Shown here piece by piece: positions 36,001 to 44,140 of a DNA stretch of 46,657 nt; the first letter of the stretch is position 1, and each line of letters opens with the position of its first letter. This DNA comes from Bacillota bacterium. Its GTDB lineage: Bacteria; Bacillota; Bacilli; Paenibacillales; Paenibacillaceae. The translations under genes and the position numbers were made by a program. The stretch is from assembly GCA_023460795.1 (NCBI GenBank), contig JAEWPC010000052.1:1-46657 (forward strand). Reading direction: 5' to 3'. A model generated the notes under the pieces. That model ran no database searches, was not told the origin of the DNA, and was given only the letters and a program-made list of their open reading frames with translations.

Positions 36001-36146
36001 TCCGCAAAGTCGAAAAGCTGCATCTGAGCGTCGTCCGGATCGAGAACGGGACTCGGGAAGAAATCGTACCGGACGATATGCGCGCGGTGCTTCACGGCAT
36101 CATTACCGGCGGCATGCACCGCATTACCGTCGTATTAGGTTCATGA
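33042..36146 (+). CDS. Baseplate J-like wedge protein 1 (Afp11-like)
   Basis: 1034 residues. The N-terminus (MKAMVPHYTPEWRFSPDDPDAGTALFFLAAQMLGDNVKRLNQAP) and AFLDMLRVKLQPASPARANVTF are the standard start of large baseplate-assembly proteins. GVITFGDGVHGMSPP near residue 755 and GNVEAGEINGM are baseplate J motifs. The C-terminus contains the wedge domain (ALKHRGRVLSAADAEWIVRELEPGIDKVKC). The roughly 500-residue middle section is beta-rich and probably decorates the baseplate. Ribosome site GGGAGAG. Confidence 0.92.
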   Translation: MRTGEWQFGTGRRSPALDDRDLEAFIAQMKAMVPHYTPEWRFSPDDPDAGTALFFLAAQMLGDNVKRLNQAPLNNFIAFLDMLRVKLQPASPARANVTFILNEGVRESVYVPGGTALIASPDDGGEDLPFETEGALLVTPAKLTDLLNVQPERDEIVHAASEYETALAAGSFGELALYSTEGANMQEHAFYLRHDDLFRMDRPAVVTLKFHNADKQYLENDIAAMLALESSLEWSYSGQEGEWIPFERVTSSGAEVKLWKKSSGAVKVTSVNGLEGRWIRCRLRPELDTAAKLDVLRGMPPLDRVLLHAAHDRKADPRGIKPTDLYYNDMELEKSGFYPFGEHFMPYSVFYVGCAEAFTKKGSRLTLTFQAKSIPNELRMGPDPEIRWRMVMRKTDFEKKPPQRLFIRKAIWEYWNGDNWMKLPDSSRYEELFADIPEEGAGYELDLPCPADMATTFVNGREDCWLRVRVLQTDPVTDPLVEYMSPFLEETSFTYRYEGDVRLQPSDAYAFNNAEWRDVTAPVRQAGSTFKPFEPIPCPAPAVYFGFDSPPVKGPIRMHFTMGRRQPPEGDPPLVEWEAYVRSAGGQWTWETLRTSDGTRGFTDSGELQFVGPPSMAIAALFGLERVWLRAVNRDGRYGSPGEPLPGVEAIRRNSVTAVQQLSINQEYPEQRGNRYVLSGTPVIGQEIWVDETGCVDEQELLRMTEEQPDRCEVYRDSDGQVQRLWVLWQEVQTLAGSGSHDRHYTVDAASGVITFGDGVHGMSPPLEGGDKVRANYRVTEGARGNVEAGEINGMMGAIAFVERVINASAATGGTNAEPLERALVRGPQALKHRGRVLSAADAEWIVRELEPGIDKVKCLPNRDAKLNYRPGSIAVVALPPGGAEGANRFAAMRRRLERELLPLVPNVLTAGGRLHVMAPAFLEVSVIATISANAPEDIIPVEAACAERLDRYLDTTAGQLDGQGWDIGETTHLSAFYGLLQSLPGVRKVEKLHLSVVRIENGTREEIVPDDMRAVLHGIITGGMHRITVVLGS

Positions 36147-36181
36147 TATCGAAAGTTTGCAGATAGAAGGAGGGATACGAG

Positions 36182-38401
36182 ATGCTGCCGAGGCTACCGC
36201 TAGACGACCGAACGTTCGAGAGCATGGTGAAAGAGGCTCGCAAAGGCATTCCGCAGCAATTGCCGGAATGGACGGACGAGAACGCCCATGATCCCGGTAT
36301 CACCTTCCTCGAGCTATTCGCTTGGCTTAGCGAAATGCAGCAGTATTACCTCAGCAGGGTGCCCGAGCGTAACGTTCGCAAGTTCCTTGATCTGCTCGGG
36401 GTCGCTCCTAGAACAGCGATTCCGGCGGAAGTCGACGCGACGTTCGGCAACGTACGGGAGGCGGTGTTCGTTCCCGGCGGCACGAAGCTCCAGGCGGAGG
36501 ACCAAGCTTTCGAGACGGTGGAGTCCGTACGGCTGCTTCCGCTCTCGATCGACCGGATCGTCACGCGTACGGAGAGAGAAGCAAGCGACATGAGCGCCTT
36601 CAACGCGGACGGCAACGTAGCGTTCTATGCGTTCGGCCGTAACGCGCGGGCAGGCAGCACGCTATACATCGCGTTCGATCGGGCGCCGTCGCAAGGCGAG
36701 AACGTCTCTGTCCTATTTCGGTTGAAAGACGGGGAGCCGCCCGAGGACCTCTCGAAGGTGACTCCTTCCGCGCGGGTCGTCTGGAAATATTACGGCTTAG
36801 CGGATAACGGAGAGCAAGCGTGGATACCGCTGGGGCTTGAGAGCGACGATACGCTGCAATTGACGTACAGCGGTTCGATCACCTTCTCTCTCCATGCGCC
36901 GCTGGAGCCTGTCGTCGTCCATCCCGCGGGCGACCGGCCACGGTATTGGCTCTGTTGCTCGTTGGAGGAGTCCGGCTATGAACGCCCTCCGCGAATCGAG
37001 AGAATCCTGCTGCATACGGTGAAGGCGAGACAGATGAACACGCATGCCGAATATTCGCTGCATGACGGGACGGGACAGCCTGATTGGCGTATCGCGTTGG
37101 ATCGTTTCCTCGCTTATTACGGGGAAGTTCGCGTACAGGTACGCGAATCGGGCGGACGATGGAGGGAATGGCGAGAGGTTTCGAGCTTCGCGGAGAGCGG
37201 ACCGGGAGACCGGGTCTACGTGATCGAGAGGGGCGATTCGCTGCGCAGCGACGTTAAGGTGCGGTTCGGTGACGGGGTGTACGGCGCGCTCGTGCCAGAA
37301 GGAGAGCGTAACGTTAGAGTCATCTGTTCCTCCTTGGCGTTCACATCTGCACGAACGGTGGGCAGAAGCGGAGGATTGCCTCGGATGAAGATGACTTTAC
37401 CGCCGCTTGGCGGTCCGTTGCTGGGCGAGCTGTTGATTCAGGTCGCCGTTCCCGATCCGAACGGAGAGACGGACCCGCTGTTCGAGGACTGGACGATGGT
37501 GGATCAATTCGACCGTTCGGGTCCGCTCGACAGACATTTCGTCCTCGATTCCGAGACTATGGAAATCCGATTCGGAGACGACGAGAACGGAGCGATCCCG
37601 GACCGCTCGTCCGCGGATAACGTCTTTATCCTCGCTTGCGCGACAGGCGGAGGTAGCAGAGGCAACATTAAGCCGAACTTGCTCACCCGGTTCGCCCAGC
37701 CCGAGCAGGAGCGGCTCGGCCTGACCGTGACGAATGCGGGTTATGGCGCCGGAGGCGCGGAACCGGAGACGCTGCATGCCGCGATGCGAAGAGCGAGCGA
37801 GCAATGGCTGACTCCTTACGCCGCCGTGACGAACGAGGACTACGCGCGAATCGCTTGCGAGACGCCGGGCTTGCGGATCGCGAGAGCGCACGTGCTCCCG
37901 CAATACGCGCCGGGGCGAGGACGTTCGCCCGGTGCGGTTACCGTAGTCGTCGTACCCGAGGGACTAGATAAAGCGCCGAAACCGAGCAAAGGCTTCTTGG
38001 ATACCGTTGCTAGACACCTCGACGACCGGCGGCTCATTACGACGGAACTACATGTCATCGGACCGGAATACGTGCAAGTAACCGTCCACGCCACCGTCGT
38101 CGTCGAGCCTCATTATATGGAAGAGGCGCACCGAATCGTCACGGCGCTGGGCTTGCTTCTGTCGCCAGTCGACGGGCCGGGCGCTTCGCAGGGTTGGCCG
38201 TTCGGGCGAACGGTGCAGAAGGGCGACGTCTACAGCGCGATTAGCCGCTTGTCCGGCGTTGCGTACGCACAGGATTTATGGCTGGACGCGGAGGGACCGG
38301 GCGCGAGCAAGAACGCCGCGGGGGACATCGTTCTTCCGCCGAACGGCATCGTCGTATCCGGAGCGCATCAAATACAATTAATCAGCCGTACGCAAATCTA
38401 A
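36182..38401 (+). CDS. Baseplate J-like wedge protein 2 (Afp12-like)
   Basis: 739 residues, paralogue of the preceding gene. MLPRLPLDDRTFESMVKEARKGIPQQLPEWTDENAHDPGITFLELFAWLSEMQQYYLSRVPERN is the typical start. The FGDG motif occurs twice: KVRFGDGVYGALVPEG (near residue 360) and EIRFGDDENGAIPD (near 460). The C-terminal wedge domain has WLTPYAAVTNEDYARIACETPGLRIARAHVLP. Two J-like proteins form a heteromeric wedge in eCIS. GAAGGAGGG precedes the ATG. Confidence 0.92.
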   Translation: MLPRLPLDDRTFESMVKEARKGIPQQLPEWTDENAHDPGITFLELFAWLSEMQQYYLSRVPERNVRKFLDLLGVAPRTAIPAEVDATFGNVREAVFVPGGTKLQAEDQAFETVESVRLLPLSIDRIVTRTEREASDMSAFNADGNVAFYAFGRNARAGSTLYIAFDRAPSQGENVSVLFRLKDGEPPEDLSKVTPSARVVWKYYGLADNGEQAWIPLGLESDDTLQLTYSGSITFSLHAPLEPVVVHPAGDRPRYWLCCSLEESGYERPPRIERILLHTVKARQMNTHAEYSLHDGTGQPDWRIALDRFLAYYGEVRVQVRESGGRWREWREVSSFAESGPGDRVYVIERGDSLRSDVKVRFGDGVYGALVPEGERNVRVICSSLAFTSARTVGRSGGLPRMKMTLPPLGGPLLGELLIQVAVPDPNGETDPLFEDWTMVDQFDRSGPLDRHFVLDSETMEIRFGDDENGAIPDRSSADNVFILACATGGGSRGNIKPNLLTRFAQPEQERLGLTVTNAGYGAGGAEPETLHAAMRRASEQWLTPYAAVTNEDYARIACETPGLRIARAHVLPQYAPGRGRSPGAVTVVVVPEGLDKAPKPSKGFLDTVARHLDDRRLITTELHVIGPEYVQVTVHATVVVEPHYMEEAHRIVTALGLLLSPVDGPGASQGWPFGRTVQKGDVYSAISRLSGVAYAQDLWLDAEGPGASKNAAGDIVLPPNGIVVSGAHQIQLISRTQI

Positions 38402-38441
38402 CTTCTTCGAGAGCAGCCTCGCGGGGAAAGGAGGTACCGGA

Positions 38442-40541
38442 ATGACGGACGAAGTGAAGTTTTATTCGCTAAGCCGACCGGAGCATTGGAGCAAACGGGG
38501 CGTTGGGCGGAATCTGGACGATTCGGACGGCGTATCGCTGCGTTCGGACGCCAAATACGGCGTAACCGCAACGATTCACCTCGCCGAGCTGGACGGCGCC
38601 GGTACGATCACGGACTTCGCCGTCCAATCGATTGGCCGTTGGATCTTGCTAGACGAGCAGGGCGACTTATGGTCCTACGACAGGGGCAGCAGGCATCACG
38701 AGCGAATATTCATACCCGGACACGGACTGTTCGGCGCTTCCGCCATGTTGGCGGTGTCGGGCGATACGCTATTCGTCGCGGATCGGTCGGGTGCGGCAAC
38801 GTTGTCCGCGATCGATCTGGCGAACGGACAATTGAGATGGAGCCGTTCGGGCGGATACATCGACGACGTTCCGATCGACCCGCTTGCGATCGCGGCGGAC
38901 GAACGCGGCTTGTACGTCCTGACGACGCAAGAGCCGGACGGGGAACGAATACGCTCGCCGGAAGGTAACGTTAAGTTGGCGATCGTGCGGTTCTCGTTAT
39001 CCGGCAACGTGGAATCGGTCGTGTCGGACGAACGGTTCTCCGCTGCGGATCCGTCTGAGCGGAGGGGCAGGGGCAGCTACTATCTGGCCGCGTCGCCTGG
39101 AGGCAGCATGTACGCGCTGGATTCGCGGGGACAGACCCTATTCGTCTTCGATCCGGAAGGAAATCTTACGACCCGGCTTATGCTGCCTGCGCTCCCGCTC
39201 GCCGGTCTCGGGGTCGATTCCGATAATCGGATCTACATCGGAGATTCGCGGGCGATGGAGGACGGCGGCGAGGACGACCGGTTCTTGTTGCAGTTCGGAC
39301 AAGACGGCGACCTGCAGGGAAGGGTGGCCGGTTTCCGGGGCAAAACCGACGGTTTGCTCATCGATGCGCACGACCGTATCTACGTTCGGAGCCGGGAGAA
39401 CGGCACGATTACGGTGCTCGAGCTGCAAGAGATGACAAGGGGCTGGGAGGATGTCGGCGCACCGGAAGGTTTATGGCTCTCCAAGGCGTTCGATAGCGGC
39501 CAAGCGGAGACGATCTGGCATAAGTTCACGCTCGATGCGGATATACCGGACGGCACGCAAATCCGCGTCTCCTATTTCAGCTCCGATTCGGAATGGGTGA
39601 CAGCGGGCGGAGGCGCCTGGAAGGTCGACGAATGGATCGCCAGAGAGGATTTGTCCTTGAAGGAGCGGGCGAACGGTCTTAAAGCCCATTGGTCCCCGCC
39701 GGTCATTAATCCCGTGGACGCCTTGTTCTTCGGCGCAAGCGGGCGATATCTATGGCTGAAGATCGAATGGATCGGCAGCGAACGCCGAACGCCGAAGCTG
39801 GACAGGCTTCGGGTCTACTACCCGAGAGAGACGTTCCTGACTTATCTGCCGGCCGTCTATCAGGAAGAGGAAGACAGCCGGGATTTCCTGGAGCGGTTCC
39901 TGGCTCTGTACGGCACGCTCTTCGATAGCGTCGAGAACTCGATCGACCTGATGTCCCGAAGCTTCGACCGTGAGCTTGTATCCGGCAGCAGATTAAGATG
40001 GCTGGCTTCATGGATCGGGATCGACAGCGACGAGCATTGGTCGGACGAATGGGTAAGGAAGCTGCTTAGAGCAGCGCCCGACTTGTATCGGTATCGCGGA
40101 ACGAGAAGAGGAATCGAGCTTCTAGTCGAGACGCTGACGGGCACGACCCCGGTCATCGTGGAACCTTTCCAATTCCAGCGAATGCGGGATAACGCCGAGC
40201 TCAGGCAATTGACGGAGAGACTGTATACCGACGACCCCCATATATTCACGTTGCTGCTGCATCCCGGCCAAGCGAGATCCGATAAGGAACGGGTCCTGCT
40301 CAGAGGACTCGTGGAGGAGCACAAACCGGCATACACGGAAGTGAGAATCGTCTGGATTCAACCTTGGGTATTCCTGGATCTACATACGTACCTCGGGATC
40401 AATACCGTGCTTACGGAACCTTCGTTGCTCACGATTCACGCGGACCGAAGCATGCCTAACGATACGCTGATCGTTGATATGGATATGGACGGCAGGCTCG
40501 ATGCGCATATGCGGCTAGGCATCGATTCGGAGTTGGAGTGA
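38442..40541 (+). CDS. Beta-propeller fused to phage tail protein I domain
   Basis: 699 residues. Residues about 45-345 look like an NHL/SMP-30-type propeller with repeating blades (LYVLTTQEPDGERI, GGSMYALDSRGQTLFVFDPEGNLTTRLMLPALPLAGLGVDSDNRIYIGDSR, AHDRIYVRSRENGTITVLELQE). A jelly-roll-like stretch follows. From about 465 comes a tail protein I (P2 gpI/T4 gp53-like) module: FLTYLPAVYQEEEDSRDFLERFLALYGTLFDSVENSIDLM and LRWLASWIG, DLYRYRGTRRGIELLVETLTG. Thus a baseplate-periphery subunit carries its own propeller, which may replace a separate tail fibre for contact with a glycan or membrane protein. GGAGGTACC precedes ATG 38442. Confidence 0.9.
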   Translation: MTDEVKFYSLSRPEHWSKRGVGRNLDDSDGVSLRSDAKYGVTATIHLAELDGAGTITDFAVQSIGRWILLDEQGDLWSYDRGSRHHERIFIPGHGLFGASAMLAVSGDTLFVADRSGAATLSAIDLANGQLRWSRSGGYIDDVPIDPLAIAADERGLYVLTTQEPDGERIRSPEGNVKLAIVRFSLSGNVESVVSDERFSAADPSERRGRGSYYLAASPGGSMYALDSRGQTLFVFDPEGNLTTRLMLPALPLAGLGVDSDNRIYIGDSRAMEDGGEDDRFLLQFGQDGDLQGRVAGFRGKTDGLLIDAHDRIYVRSRENGTITVLELQEMTRGWEDVGAPEGLWLSKAFDSGQAETIWHKFTLDADIPDGTQIRVSYFSSDSEWVTAGGGAWKVDEWIAREDLSLKERANGLKAHWSPPVINPVDALFFGASGRYLWLKIEWIGSERRTPKLDRLRVYYPRETFLTYLPAVYQEEEDSRDFLERFLALYGTLFDSVENSIDLMSRSFDRELVSGSRLRWLASWIGIDSDEHWSDEWVRKLLRAAPDLYRYRGTRRGIELLVETLTGTTPVIVEPFQFQRMRDNAELRQLTERLYTDDPHIFTLLLHPGQARSDKERVLLRGLVEEHKPAYTEVRIVWIQPWVFLDLHTYLGINTVLTEPSLLTIHADRSMPNDTLIVDMDMDGRLDAHMRLGIDSELE

Positions 40542-40590
40542 CGGTCCGGGACAGCGCGGACTCTAGCAGAACCGAATAGGAGGAGATCAG

Positions 40591-42258
40591 GTGAAAAAAG
40601 CGAGAATGTACCCGTTCGAGAGGAATCGCTATTTCTATGGAAAGCTTCTGACGGTGCGGGATTTCGAGTCGGAGCAAAAGTATTTCAACGACAAGCGCAG
40701 GCTGCTCAATCGTCTCTTGTTCGGCAGCGGCGTCGTGGCGGGGATGCAAGTCATCGGCGTCGACGACAAGACGATTACGGTGGAGATGGGCGTCGCGATC
40801 GACTACATCGGCCGAGAGATCGTCATTCCCGCGCCGGTGACGCTGAAGCTGTCGATGATCGACGGGTTCACGAACAACGAGTACAAGAAGAACGTCTATC
40901 TCTATGTCGCTTATGACGAGAAGGGCCGAGAACCGGTTCATTCGGTCGGCAACTCTTCCGTTCGCGCCGAAGAAGTCAGCGAATATAACCGTTATCTCGA
41001 GAGCTTCCGCCTCTTCGTCAAGGAAGAAGCGCCGGCGCCGATGTCGCTGGAGCACACGGCATTGTCGGAGGATGTAACGACTTTATATTACGACTCCCAA
41101 GTGCGTATCACGCAACGGATGCCGAAGTACGTCAATCCCGGAGACGTCATTGATGTAACCATCGTCGTCGAGAAGACGCTGCAAGCTCCGCGGGTCAAAT
41201 TATCGTTTCCCTATGAGACGGATAGTCTGAGACCGGTAGGCAAGGAAGAAGCTTATGTCAAATTCGAGGATCCGGGCGACGGTCAAGAGACCGAATATCG
41301 GTACGCTTACAGTCTAAAAGCGGCGGAGAATCCGGGGACGGTCGCCAAACTATCGGTGCAGGGCGAAGCGATCGAACTGTATCTCGGAGACAACCGGATT
41401 CCGATCGACGTGTCGGTTAAGCAGTCGGTGGACATTATCGAGCAGCCGGTGATCAGCCGGGTACTGCAAGATTGGCATGAGCGTTCGCTCGATCAAGCCG
41501 CGGACGGCTATGCGGATCAGCACGTGTGCCTGGCCAAGATCGGGCTGTTGCAGCTTGGACCTACGTACATGATCGAGAAAGTAGAGCGAGTTCCGTTCGG
41601 CGAATATATACCGAACGCGGCGCTGCTGCAGAAACTAACGCTCGCGGACGCCTCGAATTCCTCGCACAAGTTTTACGCCGAATCCGAAGCGTACGATCTG
41701 GCATACGGAAACCTGCCGGAGCTGGACGTCACCTACCATCCGGACCGCAACACGTTCAGCTTTAAGATGGGCATTCCGAAGCCGCAGACGATCAAGGACG
41801 AGATGGCGACGGGTACGATCGAGGTGCCGCTCGACGTGAACGCCAAGCCTGGCATGCGCTTCTTCTTCAGCGGCAAGAAGAACTTCGTGTCCGATGCGAT
41901 CGAACATGGTCTCGGGGAGGGTCAGGTAACCATCATCGTGGGGTTGGAGGAACCTCCGGTCGAAGGCGCGGTCGTTCAGCCGGGTAAATCTCAGAAGATG
42001 TATTATGGCTCGTCGGAGGTATTCAAGGGTACGGAATTCGAAGCCGAGCTTCCGAATGTCTTGTTCGGTACAGTCGTCGATCCGGATCGCGGCACGTTCC
42101 GCATCGGCATGAAGCTGAAGGAACCGACCGAAGCGGCTGCTTTGCGCGTTCGTTGGTGGGCATTCAAGAAGCTGGATGACGACTTGGCGCAATTGCCGGC
42201 GGAAGCGCTCAAAGCGCTGGAGGTCGGGTTAGGCGAGGCGGCGGCGAGCCAGGAATAA
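40591..42258 (+). CDS. 555-residue eCIS-locus protein of unknown function
   Basis: The N-terminal 120 residues (MYPFERNRYFYGKLLTVRDFE, then FNDKRRLLNRLLFGSGVVAGMQVI, AIDYIGREIVIPAPVTL) form a conserved module that I recall next to baseplate genes in other eCIS loci, with no assigned role. Residues about 125-300 and 300-555 are beta-rich, with DVTIVVEKTLQAPRVKLSFPYETD resembling a sandwich. It ends the plus-strand structural series at the terminator 42270. A peripheral baseplate, collar or short fibre subunit is plausible. GTG 40591 follows AGGAGGAG. Function is not known to me. Confidence 0.75.
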   Translation: MKKARMYPFERNRYFYGKLLTVRDFESEQKYFNDKRRLLNRLLFGSGVVAGMQVIGVDDKTITVEMGVAIDYIGREIVIPAPVTLKLSMIDGFTNNEYKKNVYLYVAYDEKGREPVHSVGNSSVRAEEVSEYNRYLESFRLFVKEEAPAPMSLEHTALSEDVTTLYYDSQVRITQRMPKYVNPGDVIDVTIVVEKTLQAPRVKLSFPYETDSLRPVGKEEAYVKFEDPGDGQETEYRYAYSLKAAENPGTVAKLSVQGEAIELYLGDNRIPIDVSVKQSVDIIEQPVISRVLQDWHERSLDQAADGYADQHVCLAKIGLLQLGPTYMIEKVERVPFGEYIPNAALLQKLTLADASNSSHKFYAESEAYDLAYGNLPELDVTYHPDRNTFSFKMGIPKPQTIKDEMATGTIEVPLDVNAKPGMRFFFSGKKNFVSDAIEHGLGEGQVTIIVGLEEPPVEGAVVQPGKSQKMYYGSSEVFKGTEFEAELPNVLFGTVVDPDRGTFRIGMKLKEPTEAAALRVRWWAFKKLDDDLAQLPAEALKALEVGLGEAAASQE

Positions 42259-42269
42259 GCAAGTTATGC

Positions 42270-42309
42270 AAAAGGTTGAGCGGCCTGAATTGCGGCAGCT
42301 CAACCTTTT
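42270..42309. terminator. Terminator at the end of the CIS structural operon
   Basis: AAAAGGTTGAGC (42270-42281) pairs with GCTCAACCTTTT (42298-42309), a 12-bp stem, followed by T on the plus strand and, read from the other side, by TTTGCATAAC. It serves both the plus-strand CIS operon and the convergent minus-strand gene, whose stop codon overlaps the right arm. Confidence 0.9.
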
Positions 42310-43148
42310 TATCGCGGATTCATTGCTTGCAGGAGTTCCAATCTCCGTCTTGCTTTCTGCTGTTTCAGGATGCGTTTGGCGTTCGTTTCCCTTGCGCGTT
42401 GCAGCTCTTCCTGCTCTTTGCCCGGATGTTCGGAGACTGCGTCCGCTTGCTCGCGGTCAGTCGGCGAAGAATCGCTTTCATCGTTCGCTAGACCTTCGTC
42501 TAATGCAGGCTCGTCGGCGATCGAAGAGGCATTCAGCTCCGATAATACGCTGTCCTTCTTCTCGTCTCGTTGCTCCGTTTCCTTGTCGGGCTCGCCTGGA
42601 ATCTTGAGGTCGTAGCCGAACAACGTCGTCAGACCGGAAATCGACGGCAACGCGCCGGTGGACTCAAGTCCGCCGTATCCCCCTTGCGTATCGTGTTCCT
42701 GAGAGTAGGGGGACATATACCTTTCATAATCCGGCGTCCTCGCGGGCTCGCAAGCGACGGACAGCTTCGGCAACGCATCGATGGCGAGATCGCCTGGCGT
42801 TAGGGTCTCGAGTTCGGCATCGGCCGGAGACTGCGATTCGGTGTCTTCGGCCGCTACCCCGGTTTCTTCCGGATTATCGAACTTGTCCATTGAAGCGAAG
42901 GCAGCCCATATCGCCATGGCGCCGTCGGCAAGCTTCGAGGAGTCTTTATTCTGCTCCTCCTGAGGTTTCTGCGCGCCGTCCTGCAACATCCGCATCGTCG
43001 CCTCGTTTCCTGCGGATCGCTGAATGCCGATGAGCGGATGCTCGTCCTCCGCCGCGGCTGTGCGCATTCTTCTTTTACGCTTCAGAAGGGCGGCCAGCTT
43101 CGACGAAATGGCAGGGGTACGGGCTTTAAGCATAGTAACCGACTCCAT
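42309..43148 (-). CDS. Putative CIS cargo/adaptor protein 1 with QRxxGNxAT leader
   Basis: 279 residues, mostly disordered and acidic in the middle (DEPALDEGLANDESDSSPTDREQ), with a helical basic C-terminus (RARETNAKRILKQQKARRRLELLQ). The N-terminus is informative: MESVTM, a basic stretch (LLKRKRRMR), then PLIGIQRSAGNEATMRML. The motif QRxxGNxAxxxxL precedes DUF4157 and other domains in many eCIS-linked proteins as I recall. The same leader occurs in the gene at 44716. No enzymatic domain recognised. ATG 43148 has no upstream ribosome site; GGAG inside the first codons could serve an ATG at 43133. Possible roles: cargo, or adaptor helping load the neighbour's product. Confidence 0.6.
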   Translation of the reverse strand: MESVTMLKARTPAISSKLAALLKRKRRMRTAAAEDEHPLIGIQRSAGNEATMRMLQDGAQKPQEEQNKDSSKLADGAMAIWAAFASMDKFDNPEETGVAAEDTESQSPADAELETLTPGDLAIDALPKLSVACEPARTPDYERYMSPYSQEHDTQGGYGGLESTGALPSISGLTTLFGYDLKIPGEPDKETEQRDEKKDSVLSELNASSIADEPALDEGLANDESDSSPTDREQADAVSEHPGKEQEELQRARETNAKRILKQQKARRRLELLQAMNPR

Positions 43149-43198
43149 TTACGGTAGAATAGCCGAAACGTAATCAGGCGCCATCGGGAATCCGTTCG

Positions 43199-44140
43199 TT
43201 AATCTGCATAAACCCCATAAGGTTGCTGGCTTGCCGATCCGCCGGATTGCTCCGAAGCTAACCTGGCTAACTTGAGCCCTTTTTGTTGCTTCGCGATTTC
43301 GGAAGGGGTGAGGTTGCTGTTCTCGTCGAGTTCGTCCACCGAATCTCGTAATTCTTCGAGTACGCTATCCCTTATGCCGTGCATCTTGCGCATTTGCCGC
43401 TCGGCGGTATCGGGACTATGGTTGGCATAGCCTAATAGCTCAAGCGCGGACGCTTGCAAGTTCTTGCCTCTGCCCTTGCCGTTGAACTCGACGCCGAGCT
43501 TCTCCATCGATACGTTGTTGCGTTCGAGCTGTTGAACGGTCTGCATCATCTGCTTAGAGCCGGGAAAGTAATGACCGCTCGTATCCGAGACGAGTTCGAC
43601 CTGACCGTCGCGAACCTGCATCTCGCCCGCTCCGGCGACGGCTTCTCCCGCATTGAAGGAGGAGTGGTGAAACCGCTCCTGCGTATCTTTGCCCTTCGCC
43701 ATGGCCTGAGCGGCGCGCGATCTTGTTTCTCTAACCGCGTCCGCCGAGTGGAATTGCCCTTCGCCGTCCATCGTGAAGATGTGCCTGTCCGACTTGCTCC
43801 CGGGCGCCGGCGCTTCCAGCGCGCCGATCGTGTTCAGCGCTTCGCCCGTAGAAGCGTTCGTCATTTGCCCTTGTTCATTGAAGCTGCGGGCGTAGTCTTT
43901 ACGCTGTTCTTCGTTCTTCATGTAATGAGTCGTGGACTGCATCGGCGCGAACGCAACGCCTCGGCGCTGGACGCTCGTGTCGAATTGTTCCATTCCGGGG
44001 TTCATCGGCTTCATTTCGAAGCCGTTCTCGTTCATGTAAGGCGCCGTTGGCCTCGGCTTTGGCGCGGATGTATTCGTACTTGTACTTGTACTTGCGCTTG
44101 TACTCGTGCGAGCCGTCGGCGCCGAGTACGCGTCGTACAA
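43199..44140 (-). pseudogene. Distal part of tyrosine-repeat cargo gene (after in-frame stop): third repeat remnant and SGHY/IQM-like domain
   Basis: This frame continues, without any shift, from the stop codon at 44222-44224. The 27 codons between (44141-44221) encode the third tyrosine repeat (APYNNVYDEIEEEAEESSGGGS). TTG 44140 is only the first possible start and lacks a ribosome site, so I read this as the 3' part of one gene split by a nonsense codon. A Ser/Thr linker leads to a domain with HIFTMDGEGQFHSADAV, FHHSSFNAGEAVAGAGEMQVRDG and SDTSGHYFPGS, in the order and spacing of the plant IQM-type HSSF...AG...SGHYRP region. A helical stretch and a final QPYGVYAD follow. Whether it is made by readthrough, restart or not at all is unknown. 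Confidence 0.6.

Noticed and set aside
23148..38401. Interpretation of the locus as an ordinary Myoviridae prophage
   Set aside because: No capsid, portal, terminase, integrase, lysis or replication genes are present; AAA+ ATPase, DUF4255, DUF4280 and LysM adaptor are eCIS hallmarks.
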